Below are positions 57,801 to 64,000 of a stretch of 64,000 nucleotides of DNA, piece after piece. Within the stretch, counting starts at the first letter, position 1. Each line of letters starts with the position of its first letter. Under the pieces are notes generated by a model. The model was not told the origin of the DNA, made no database searches, and saw only the letters and a list, made by a program, of their open reading frames with translations. Made by a program: the position numbers and the translations under genes. The DNA lies in assembly GCA_964423615.1 (NCBI GenBank), contig CAYRFQ010000021.1, forward strand, positions 42,102 through 106,101, in the 5' to 3' direction. This DNA comes from CAYRFQ01 sp964423615 (GTDB lineage: Bacteria > Planctomycetota > Planctomycetia > Gemmatales > Gemmataceae).

Positions 57801-58007
57801 AGAGCGTATAAAAGCGCAGACCTTGGGAGTCAGCAGTGTCTTGATCCCGACGTCATTGACGGTAGAGACGTGATACATGACGGCGACAGCATAGAAGCAA
57901 GCAATTATCCCAGCTAGGACGAGAAAGTTGCGTTTTGTTGCGATCTTCTGAAGCAAACCTCCCAGCCATCGCGACAAGAGTTGGAAGGTAAGGAGTAAGG
58001 AATTCAT
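54879..58007 (-). CDS. Membrane-bound sigma-54-dependent transcriptional activator
   Basis: 1042 residues. Order: one membrane helix (28-48), an extracytoplasmic PDZ-like segment (about 60-160, DIVVKIGPKPVTNWP), eight or so helices (168-470), then a GAF domain (495-630), coiled-coil (635-690) and the AAA activator domain. The last has Walker A GESGTGKE at 734-741, GAFTGA at 781-786, Walker B TLFLDEIG at 801-808 and RREDLYYRLNVF-like arm. It ends with a Fis-type helix-turn-helix (EGNKAQAARNLGIPRSTFLSRLKK cut at NKAQAARNLGIPRSTF). It would drive sigma-54 transcription in response to a membrane or extracytoplasmic signal. No -24/-12 promoter was found nearby, so targets are unknown. The sensing layout is not the usual two-component one. 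Confidence 0.88.
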   Translation of the reverse strand: MNSLLLTFQLLSRWLGGLLQKIATKRNFLVLAGIIACFYAVAVMYHVSTVNDVGIKTLLTPKVCAFIRSPSPEELESGPRLPDKHDIVVKIGPKPVTNWPTLLRTPREIHQQIEDAGTVPTQLRPFVRLTTANTIEVLVEFAAAEDVNGEKIKVWRALEPLPFEEVVPTILWFVLKILLFGVGVLVFWKRPNQPASVQFYLLCVVTLMAFMGGWHWSHICTERHLIVLFMISSVLLPPVTLHFYLLFPRPKALLQRHRRTTLSVVYVIPLAFLVILLICYYQVRSAPSEKVEQALDSVRLVALIYVGVATLWYLASVVALVHSYFAARDVTERNQVKFIALGACIALIPIGYSGYLILFDKLAFGAGHATWPMFGASLCFTAAFSISTTRYRLMELDQIVSSSATYFIISFAIGLAYYAVLLVVALIFTTFFNDASQGLTSPSTDAIRVGTIALVLMVLLDLARSRFKRALDQRFNREKYHLDRTLQKMGDAVQQLVDPQTLVQGLLHATSDLLGVSRGAVYLRSEDGTFRLAGWVGPAPAQMEIHGNSPLIEELSQHGVAILPRRDESENPVHRILTTIDGELARALTLDGRLLAFLLLGAKATPPYRQEDLNLLEAFSQITALALGNAQGHHTIETLNNELQSKIEKIAEQQRRIMALQSQLRQQRLIQESETRSVSSTLLEEKSQVQNTESSVSSEPTQFTKIVGSSSQVRSLLGMVRKVAKTDSVVLIRGESGTGKELFAEAVHHASGRADKAFVKVHCAALSPTLLESELFGHVKGAFTGAHRDKTGRFELASGGTLFLDEIGDISLDVQTKLLRVLQEQTFERVGSSETINVDVRIIAATHQHLEQLIEQGRFREDLYYRLNVFPIQIPPLRQRPEDIIELAVHFLQTAGARCEKTNLRIDDDALELLRAFHWPGNIRQLENVLERAVVLAEDSTITAESLPEEVRQEVVTQFTRFETGDSLDRRQRSDTAGFHREGAKRNPPTKFQRRRDEFDKVERDELLRALEEAEGNKAQAARNLGIPRSTFLSRLKKYGVM

Positions 58008-58655
58008 TCATCGGTTCTCAGACGAGTTTGGCTTGTTTCGTCGGCTCTTCAGGAGGAAGTTGTCTGCTGTCGTCAAAGTGTCGAAATCTCGACGATTGAC
58101 ACAAAGTTTTTCATTTCAATACTTTGTGAACAATTAATCAGGGAAATCTATCGAATATCTGGCAATCCTGACGATCTTTACAGAGACCAGTGTAATTCTT
58201 TTCCAGGAGGGCGTCAACGAAGATAGCTTTGCCAAGAGAGGCCAAGTATGTTTGTTAAGAAGTCTGAAAATCGAGAAAAATGCGGGTTTTATGACCCTCG
58301 TTAGGCCGAAAATTTCAATCACCAAACCCGATTATCTTTTCTGTTTTGAGGAAACACACCACTCTTTCCAAAACGTGTATGTTGTGTTATGAGCGCCGAA
58401 ATTTCGGCGCCGATGTGTTGATTCACTTAAGCTTCGTCAGCGAAGAAGGGACTGCGGAACGGTGATCCAAACAAGTTTAGGACAAAAGTCGAGTCGACAG
58501 ATTTGGTCTAACTCGTTTGTCAATAACAATTTTCGTTACAGGATTATCTGATGAGGGACAATTGCTGGATTCAATCGTCATGATTGGCCCAGGGTGTGCT
58601 GATCATAATGCCGCTTCAATAGGACTACCGGAATGAGAACTCGAGGAGACGCATC
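58008..58655. other. Divergent intergenic region with a palindrome
   Basis: 648 bases between the sigma-54 activator and the hydrolase. Besides the palindrome at 58393-58410 and a short CTTCG/CGAAG hairpin at 58436-58449 there is no recognised gene or promoter. The minus-strand frame at 58134-58325 has no support. Confidence 0.5.
58393..58410. promoter_or_regulatory. Perfect 18-base palindrome, candidate operator
   Basis: GCGCCGAAATTTCGGCGC is its own reverse complement. It lies in the divergent spacer, 383 bases from the activator start and 246 from the hydrolase start, and could be a dimeric regulator site or simply a cruciform-prone sequence. Confidence 0.45.
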
Positions 58656-59525
58656 GTGCACGCTTCCCCAACTTGGCTAACAGCAACGGGAGCATCCTTC
58701 AGTCCAGGTCTTGGACGGTCTGGATGCGCCCAACTGGCTCATTACACTGCCCAATTCTGTGAGTGGGGGGAAGGGCCACCTTTGGTAGTCATTCCTGGAT
58801 TAGCCGGGGGGTACAATCTTCTCGGTCCGCTTGCGAAAGTGTTGTCGACTCGATATCGGGTCATCAGTTACCAACTTCGTGGTGAGGAAGACCCCTTTGT
58901 CCTCCGACGTCCTTTCGACCTCCAAAGTCTCGTGAGCGATCTCTCGGAATTCCTCGATTCGTTGTATTTGGAAAATCCGACCATCTTTGGCGTTTCTTTT
59001 GGTGGCCTCTTGGCTGCCGAATTTGCTGCCCGATTTCCTTACCGGGTGGATAATTTGATTTTGCAAGGCATTGGAGCCACTTTCCAACGGACTCTCCTTC
59101 AAAGGGTTGCAGGGACGGTGCTGTCACGGATTCCTCTACCATCGGACAGTCCTTTCATTAACCAATTTTTCAACTTACTCTTCGCTGGAGACCAAAAATC
59201 CCAGCCTCTTTTCCGCTTCGTAGTCAGGCAATGTTGGAAGACTGACCAAAGTGTCATGGCTCACCGTTTCCAACTCGCTGAGCAGTTTGATATTGGACCA
59301 AGATTGGACCAGATTCAAGCCCCTACTTTGATTCTTGCTGGGGACCGAGATCTTCTCGTCTCTAAATCAAGTCTCGATAAGTTACACGACGGGATCGAAG
59401 AAGCGGATCTGGTAAGTCTAACTGGCGCAGGGCATCTTGGATTTGTGACGCAACCCCAAAAAGTGGGTCGAGAGGTGGTAAGGTTTCTCAAAAGCCGTCA
59501 GAAGACATCTTTATATTTTGACTAG
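58656..59525 (+). CDS. Alpha/beta-fold hydrolase
   Basis: 289 residues from GTG 58656, with GAGGAG seven bases upstream. The lipase-like fold is clear: GPPLVVIPGLAGG, SYQLRGEE, the nucleophile elbow GVSFGG (Ser about 114), the acid in ILAGDRDLLV and the His in GAGHLGF near 265. A cap of about 60 residues lies at 145-210. The substrate is not predictable; relatives include esterases, lipases and C-C hydrolases. No signal peptide, so cytosolic. Confidence 0.85.
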   Translation: MHASPTWLTATGASFSPGLGRSGCAQLAHYTAQFCEWGEGPPLVVIPGLAGGYNLLGPLAKVLSTRYRVISYQLRGEEDPFVLRRPFDLQSLVSDLSEFLDSLYLENPTIFGVSFGGLLAAEFAARFPYRVDNLILQGIGATFQRTLLQRVAGTVLSRIPLPSDSPFINQFFNLLFAGDQKSQPLFRFVVRQCWKTDQSVMAHRFQLAEQFDIGPRLDQIQAPTLILAGDRDLLVSKSSLDKLHDGIEEADLVSLTGAGHLGFVTQPQKVGREVVRFLKSRQKTSLYFD

Positions 59526-59602
59526 GATTTTCTTTGTTGGGAACATTTTAGCTTTACTTACATCTCGGACTAGCTATTCCAAATTTTGGTCAGAATAAGA
59601 GT

Positions 59603-59746
59603 CAGTTAATGGGTTTTGTACAAGAAGACATCCGAAAAGTGAATTGACCAATTTGAGCTGACGACTCAGAGTCAAACATTTTTCTGTACGCCACGTGTTC
59701 AAGTGTCAACTAACTGCGTATCGTCTATCATAAGTTACTTTTCGGA
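59603..59746. repeat. Non-coding inverted-repeat element, degenerate relative of the one at 62442
   Basis: It starts with CAGTTAATGGGTTTTGTACA (59603-59622), 19 of 20 identical to 62472-62491. It also carries an inverted pair, TCCGAAAAGTGA at 59631-59642 and TTACTTTTCGGA at 59735-59746, and AACTGCGTA near 59713. The 358-base gap between the hydrolase and BON genes (59526-59883) is otherwise empty. Confidence 0.5.
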
Positions 59747-59803
59747 CTGAGTCACTAAATCCTAATTAATATCTACGACAAAAACTGGCTTGTTACAGAA
59801 AAA

Positions 59804-59839
59804 CAAACTCCTCAAGATTAAGACCTTGAGGAGTTTGTT
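59804..59839 (-). terminator. Rho-independent terminator of the BON gene
   Basis: A perfect 14-base stem ACAAACTCCTCAAG / CTTGAGGAGTTTGT with an eight-base loop; on the minus strand it ends in TTTGTTTTTCTG. Lies 45 bases after the BON gene stop. Confidence 0.88.
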
Positions 59840-59883
59840 GTTGTAACAATAACTGAGCATGTGTTGCCATGCAATTTGGAAGG

Positions 59884-60684
59884 CTACCAAAATCGAACAC
59901 GCCACCAATCATGACCTGTCGCATTCCGCCCGTAGTACCAGTAACCATCTTCCCAAGTAAGCGATACTGATCGCCAGCCCAGAGGTACCTTGGGAAATGG
60001 ATACATTGGCCCAATGTATGGCCATGCATTGTAAGGGTAGAGTTTGGGGTAGGCTACCCGAGAGTAATTGTTGTACGGGGCATAAGTAGGCCATGCATAA
60101 GGTGGCATGCGAGGTGGATTGTATGTCTTAGGGTCGGGGCCGGGAACTCCGCTCCCTTGGGGTATGTCTCCGGGGTGAACTCCACGGAACAGCGGAGTTG
60201 GATCCTGTTGCTGGCCAGTCAGAGGTGAAGGAGGAGGTTTGGGGGCTTCTTTTCGGGGTTGAGGTCCAGGAAGCAAATCTTTTGGCTCGAGAATGGCTTG
60301 GACTGGCTGCAGCGGTTCTGTCCGTACTCTCAATTGAGTGACAACATCCTGGACACCAGGAACGAGTTTGACAAGACGGATTATGTCGGCCTTTTGCCTG
60401 AGATCAGATACTTCTCCGGTCAGATAGACAATTCCTGATTGAGTAGTGATGTCGACAAAAAAACGTTCCATGGTGCTTTGGCGAAGATTTTGAGCGATGG
60501 CCTCAGCTAGCTCTTGGTTAGTGGAAGTATCTTTACGCTTTTCAAAGCTCGACTCAGAGTGTCTGACCTGTGGTATGGGTGAAATGGAATCTGGAATGGG
60601 GGCAGGTTCCGATGCAACGGTTGTCCAGCCTCCTGCCAAACAAAGAGTGACCGAAACAATCATAAAACGGGGAGACGAAGGCAT
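59884..60684 (-). CDS. Exported BON-domain protein with Tyr/Pro/Trp-rich tail
   Basis: 266 residues from ATG 60684, with AGGAGG nine bases upstream. Signal peptide 1-25 (FMIVSVTLCLAGGWTTVAS). A BON domain at about 55-125 (ELAEAIAQNLRQ, IVYLTGEVSDLRQKADIIRLV, VPGVQDVVTQLRV), a Pro-rich linker, then a tail rich in Tyr, Pro and Trp (RMPPYAWPTYAPYNNYSRVA, YPYNAWPYIGPMYPFPKVPLG) ending DWWRVRFW. BON domains often bind phospholipid or envelope sites; the tail is a planctomycete feature and suggests envelope contacts. Function unknown. Confidence 0.8.
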   Translation of the reverse strand: MPSSPRFMIVSVTLCLAGGWTTVASEPAPIPDSISPIPQVRHSESSFEKRKDTSTNQELAEAIAQNLRQSTMERFFVDITTQSGIVYLTGEVSDLRQKADIIRLVKLVPGVQDVVTQLRVRTEPLQPVQAILEPKDLLPGPQPRKEAPKPPPSPLTGQQQDPTPLFRGVHPGDIPQGSGVPGPDPKTYNPPRMPPYAWPTYAPYNNYSRVAYPKLYPYNAWPYIGPMYPFPKVPLGWRSVSLTWEDGYWYYGRNATGHDWWRVRFW

Positions 60685-61029
60685 GTGTTCATCCTCCTGA
60701 CGAATTAGCGTGAAACACAGTTGAGGTTGGGTATTTTCGATTGAACTGAGCCAGCTCACCACATGGAAATCAAGGTGTATTTTGCGAAGACATTGGATAA
60801 GCTGGTGGAAACATTAGCTCACAAATCGAAATACCAAACCATACGATACTCTTCCCGCTTGGTGGTGTGGCGTCAAATGAGTTTGTTTGCCAGATCCATA
60901 ACTTCATTGGCCGACAACGGACCAATCCAGGCAATGCTTAATAGGTCCCTCACCAAACAATCCCAATCGACCCGCAAATTCTGTTGTTGTTCGCAAATCA
61001 AGAATCGTTAACGCGTTTTCCTGAGCCCG
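60685..61029. other. Intergenic region upstream of the tRNA promoter
   Basis: No supported gene. The plus-strand frame at 60763-61011 has no ribosome site or known motif. Confidence 0.4.
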
Positions 61030-61058
61030 TTGACACCAGTTCCTGCAACCTTTACAAT
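61030..61058 (+). promoter_or_regulatory. Sigma-70 type promoter of the tRNA-Arg gene
   Basis: TTGACA at 61030-61035 and TACAAT at 61053-61058, separated by exactly 17 bases, with the tRNA beginning 15 bases later. It is the best canonical promoter seen in the window. Confidence 0.75.
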
Positions 61059-61073
61059 CTCAACTATGTTCAA

Positions 61074-61147
61074 GCACCCGTAGCTCAACTGGATAGAGCA
61101 TCGGTCTACGAAACCGAAGGTTACAGGTTCGAACCCTGTCGGGTGTA
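61074..61147 (+). tRNA. tRNA-Arg (anticodon ACG)
   Basis: 74 bases with the full cloverleaf: acceptor GCACCCG / CGGGTGT plus discriminator A, D-arm TAGCTCAACTGGATAGAGCA, anticodon stem TCGGT / ACCGA with loop CTACGAA (anticodon ACG, read as ICG for CGN Arg codons), and T-arm ACAGG-TTCGAAC-CCTGT. The first acceptor pair is G-U. CCA is not encoded. The minus-strand integrase ends 33 bases downstream, so the 3' end is the probable attachment site. Confidence 0.95.
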
Positions 61148-61180
61148 TTTTCCCAAGTCCAAAACTGACCAATACTTACG

Positions 61181-62320
61181 TCAATCTTCTTGACCGTCCT
61201 TCGATGCCCCAAACGCCTCTTTGACTGCCAATTGACTGCCATTGGAGATTAAGCTATCCATCATGGTTCCTGCGCGGGCCTGGTCCTCGGGCATGCAGTG
61301 CCCGTAAATGTCGAGCGTGATCCTCACGGATTCGTGCCCCAAACGCCGCGAAACCGTCACGATCGGGATCCCCAATGAGAGCAGTAAACTGGCCGATGTG
61401 TGCCGCAAACCGTGGAGTCCGATCTCCGGCAGTCCGGCTTGTTTGCGTATCCGCTTCCACTGGACCCGTGACACGTTGCTTTGCCTGAGATGCGTCCCGT
61501 TCCTCGAGCAGAACACAATGTCCGATCCGTGGTCCTCCGATTCCGACCGGCGTTTGTGTGCTTGAAGCCATTCGACCGTTGTCGCTGCCAAGTGGATCGT
61601 CCGCCGGCCGGCTTTCGTTTTGGTTTGTTTGACTTCGAGCCCTGTCTTCGAGTCCGACAAGCTTTTGGTAACGCGGACCGTGCCCTTTTCCAAGTCAACA
61701 TCCTTCCACGTCAAGGCCAAGGCTTCACCCAGCCGACAGCCGGAGTCGGCCAGGAACACAAACAGCGGGCCGAGACGCTCGCCTTCGCAAGCCCTTACCA
61801 AACTTTGGACTTGGCTTGCATCCAGTTCGGCCATCTCCTTGTGTTCGCTTCTCGGTTTGGCCACCTTTCGAACGACGTTTTCGCCCACGACTCCGGCCTT
61901 GAAAGCTTGTTCGATGGCCGCGCCCAGCGTCGACCTCGCCAACTGCAAGGTTCGATATTTTTTGCCTTCTTGTTCGAGCTTGGCCAACATCCTCGATACG
62001 TCGGCCGGTTTCAGATCCACGAGCTTCACGGCTCCAAGTTTTGGGATCACATGATTCCTCGCGACGCCTTCGTTCCGGTCGTAGGACTTCGGTGCCAGGG
62101 TGGGCTTGGTGCTGGCAAGCCACTCGGTGAGCAAGTCGGCGATGGTCATTTCGAGCGATGAGCGGAAAGCCGACGGGCCTTCGGCCTGCACCGCGCGGAG
62201 CTTCTTGAGCACCTCGGTCTTCGTCTTGCCGTAGACCGTTTTCCGCAACCGCTTGCCTGTCACGGGATCGGTTCCCATCGAGGCCGTAGCCTGCCAGCGG
62301 CCATCCTCTCTTTGGTACAC
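61181..62320 (-). CDS. Tyrosine recombinase (tRNA-associated integrase)
   Basis: 379 residues from GTG 62320; it is the only start in frame after an upstream TAA, and no proper ribosome spacing is seen. Residues 1-55 are a SAM-like/AP2-type arm-binding region (YQREDGRWQATAS), 55-150 the core-binding domain and 165-350 the catalytic domain with R196 (SGCRLGEALAL), H303 and R306 (LHGLRHTSAS), H329 (LGHESVRIT) and Tyr339 (DIYGH). All five key residues are present. It would catalyse integration and excision at the adjacent tRNA-Arg. It reads away from the tRNA-proximal end, as in many islands. Confidence 0.93.
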   Translation of the reverse strand: MYQREDGRWQATASMGTDPVTGKRLRKTVYGKTKTEVLKKLRAVQAEGPSAFRSSLEMTIADLLTEWLASTKPTLAPKSYDRNEGVARNHVIPKLGAVKLVDLKPADVSRMLAKLEQEGKKYRTLQLARSTLGAAIEQAFKAGVVGENVVRKVAKPRSEHKEMAELDASQVQSLVRACEGERLGPLFVFLADSGCRLGEALALTWKDVDLEKGTVRVTKSLSDSKTGLEVKQTKTKAGRRTIHLAATTVEWLQAHKRRSESEDHGSDIVFCSRNGTHLRQSNVSRVQWKRIRKQAGLPEIGLHGLRHTSASLLLSLGIPIVTVSRRLGHESVRITLDIYGHCMPEDQARAGTMMDSLISNGSQLAVKEAFGASKDGQED

Positions 62321-62441
62321 TCCGCCTTCACCCCGTCTCTTCTGTCTTTTTTCTTATTTAATTAACCATATAACTTATGCGACATTCTCCGTTGCCGTAC
62401 GGTCCAGTTTACCTCGATGGTCGAAAAATTTCCGCGAAAAT

Positions 62442-62612
62442 GGACAAAAACAATTCGTTATAGGAGTTACGCAGTTGATGGGTTTTGTACACTAACTTTG
62501 TCTGAATTTTGGCTGCCCAGTTTGCCTGGTCGCCCCAAAACCAAGGAGTTTCAGACCTTGGTGAGGCCAAAATGGCCCAACTGCGTAACTCCTATCGTTA
62601 ATTGTTTTCGTG
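62442..62612. mobile_element. MITE-like non-coding element with inverted ends
   Basis: Perfect 18-base inverted copies ATAGGAGTTACGCAGTTG at 62460-62477 and 62578-62595 extend outward with lower identity (GACAAAAACAATT / CACGAAAACAATT) to about 35 bases. The interior has an internal hairpin CCAAGG/CCTTGG at 62541-62561 and no frame. It lies between the integrase and the IS66 transposase and may be the IS66 left end or a separate MITE. Confidence 0.6.
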
Positions 62613-62658
62613 TAAATAATCGAAAAATCGGTAAAATCATCCCTCACGGAGTGAAAAC

Positions 62659-63993
62659 ATGACCCAGAGTGGAGGTATGAAACTCACCTTCACTCCAGCA
62701 CCTGGTTCGCCCGCTCGCGTACTCGCCGCCGATGACCCACAACCGCAACACTCGTGCTCGGCTCAGGCTACCAACACAACCATTGCTCCTCAGACGCCGA
62801 CAACTGCTCTGGCCGATCAGGCACACACACCTGACCAGCCCGACGACGCTCTGCCTAGCACCGACGGCTCTTCAGAACCCAAGACCGCCGACAATGACGA
62901 ACCTGACTTCTTGGAGCCTCTTGCTGCTGGCTCTTGCCCGCAGTGTCCTGATCGCCATCGGCTCATTCAGGCTCGACAACAGGCCCACTATTACAGAGCC
63001 ATGTTCAGAGCAGCCAAGCAACGCGAGGCAGACAAGGAGGCCCGCATCGCACAACTCCAAGCCGAGAACCGCATACTCAAGCAACGACTCTACGGCAAAA
63101 AGAACGAGTCCCGTCACACTGCCCAAAGGCCCAAGACACCTGTGCCCTCCGACCCACTCGCTGAGGACGCTGCTCCAGACCAGGCGTCCTCGCCCAGTTG
63201 CGACACCACGCCCAAGCCGCGGCGAAAAAGAGGTCAACAGAAAACCAACCCCATTCCCAAACGACGCGACTACTCCCACTTGCCCGTCATCACCGAAGAA
63301 CGCTTCTTGCCCCAGGACAAGGCTCGTTGCTCTTGTTGCGGCAAGCCCTTTTCTGCAGGTGGCTATGAGGAAGACTCCCCAATCATCGAAATCGATGTCA
63401 AAGCCTATCGCCGACGCATTCGCCGCCGACGTTATCTGCGCACGTGCTCTTGCCCTGAGGGACCCAAAGTCCTCGCCGCACCGATTGTGCCGCGGGTGTT
63501 TGCTCGCAGTCCTTTGGGCATCTCGGTGTGGGTGCAGATTCTACTGGATAAGTATAACTACTCTCGAGCCAACCACAAACACCTCGAGGACTTGCGTGAT
63601 CATGGCCTGGACCTGGCCTCGGGAACGGTCATCGGCGGGCTCAAACGACTGTCCCGGTTCTTCGAGCCGATCTACGAAAAGCTCACCCAACGCAGTCGCC
63701 AGCAACGATTGTGCAATGCCGACGAGACCCGCTGGCCAGTTTTCCAGATCGTCTCTGGGAAAGTGGGATACCGCTGGTACATGTGGCTATTCGAGTCGAA
63801 AGAGAGCGTCGTGTTCACCCTGGACAAGGGACGTGCCCACGACGTACCCCAGGACGACTTTGGCGAGAAAACGCGTGGCATCGTGGTGGTCGATCGCTCC
63901 AGCGCCTACAAAGCGATGGAGCACGTCAAGCACGGTCGAGTGCGGTCAGGGCCTACGCATCAAAGTCTGCCTGAATTATTGGTACGGGATTGA
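62659..63993 (+). CDS. IS66-family transposase, apparently disrupted at its 3' end
   Basis: 444 residues from ATG 62659 with CGGAG upstream. Pro/Thr-rich N-terminus, leucine-zipper region of IS66 (EARIAQLQAENRILKQRLYGKKNES cut at EARIAQLQAENRILKQRLYG), a Cys zinc finger (CSCCGKPF and CSCPEG), and the DDE domain: NADETRWPVF and VVVDRSSAYKA. IS66 proteins continue with a CWAHxRRDF-like segment carrying the last acidic residue. Here sequence after about 63944 (HGRVRSGPTHQSLPE) does not match and stops at 63993. So the gene is truncated, either by an insertion beyond the window or by a frameshift. Confidence 0.85.
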   Translation: MTQSGGMKLTFTPAPGSPARVLAADDPQPQHSCSAQATNTTIAPQTPTTALADQAHTPDQPDDALPSTDGSSEPKTADNDEPDFLEPLAAGSCPQCPDRHRLIQARQQAHYYRAMFRAAKQREADKEARIAQLQAENRILKQRLYGKKNESRHTAQRPKTPVPSDPLAEDAAPDQASSPSCDTTPKPRRKRGQQKTNPIPKRRDYSHLPVITEERFLPQDKARCSCCGKPFSAGGYEEDSPIIEIDVKAYRRRIRRRRYLRTCSCPEGPKVLAAPIVPRVFARSPLGISVWVQILLDKYNYSRANHKHLEDLRDHGLDLASGTVIGGLKRLSRFFEPIYEKLTQRSRQQRLCNADETRWPVFQIVSGKVGYRWYMWLFESKESVVFTLDKGRAHDVPQDDFGEKTRGIVVVDRSSAYKAMEHVKHGRVRSGPTHQSLPELLVRD

Positions 63994-64000
63994 TTCTGAC

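Noticed and set aside
1..64000. CRISPR arrays or rRNA
   Set aside because: No regularly spaced 25-40 base direct repeats and no rRNA-like conserved sequence were seen on either strand.

Overview
This window looks like a planctomycete chromosome, most likely of the Gemmataceae. The evidence is in the protein families. There is a TIGR02996 'RLIYADWLEER' leucine-rich-repeat protein and two large secreted WD40 proteins with the PLPRGAIARLGTTR motif. There are also two DUF1080 proteins, two type I sulfatases, a BBP7-like beta-barrel protein, a BON protein with a Tyr/Pro/Trp-rich tail and a PEP-CTERM-like protein. Shine-Dalgarno-like sequences precede many starts, and several genes appear to use GTG or TTG.

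Layout. 1-8331 (minus) is a beta-oxidation block: a FadJ-like enoyl-CoA hydratase/3-hydroxyacyl-CoA dehydrogenase, then a giant protein of at least 1964 residues (running off the left edge). The giant joins a FixC/ETF-QO-like flavoprotein, a FixX-like 4Fe-4S domain and two acyl-CoA dehydrogenase modules. 9316-12485 holds an OPT-family transporter and a membrane protein. 12944-18776 is a topoisomerase IV-like operon (parC, a frameshifted conserved gene, an Rpn-like nuclease, parE). 19620-23882 has a PAS protein, NDH-2, a methyltransferase, a small membrane protein and a DksA/TraR-type zinc-finger protein. 24271-26371 has a dispersed repeat, a decayed IS630 and a PEP-CTERM-like gene. 27127-31524 is a sulfatase and glycosidase-like cluster. 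31792-33788 holds three uncharacterised genes. 34203-35956 is a MoaD-like / unknown / MoeB-ThiF-like cassette. 35991-43590 has repeats, DUF1080, the WD40 pair and rnpA-yidD. 43754-48594 has the LRR protein, the barrel protein and an FtsH-like AAA protein that has no peptidase domain. 48856-60684 has DUF1080, an ECF sigma factor with a membrane partner, proB, an S41 protease, a large membrane-bound sigma-54 activator, an alpha/beta hydrolase and the BON protein. 61074-64000 is a tRNA-Arg followed by a tyrosine integrase, an inverted-repeat element and an interrupted IS66 transposase, which looks like the left edge of an integrated island.

How the genes work together. The left block could carry acyl-CoA oxidation through to the quinone pool in two polypeptides, and NDH-2 would feed the same pool from NADH. 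The sulfatases, the propeller protein and the DUF1080 proteins fit extracellular use of sulfated polysaccharides. Topoisomerase IV, DksA, RnpA, ProB and NDH-2 are housekeeping. The most unusual items are the giant FixC-FixX-ACAD-ACAD fusion, the FtsH-like ATPase whose M41 domain is replaced by what looks like an Sm/Hfq-type fold, the frameshifted gene inside the topoisomerase operon, and a dispersed intergenic repeat family. All assignments come from reading the sequence and remembered family features; no database search was run.
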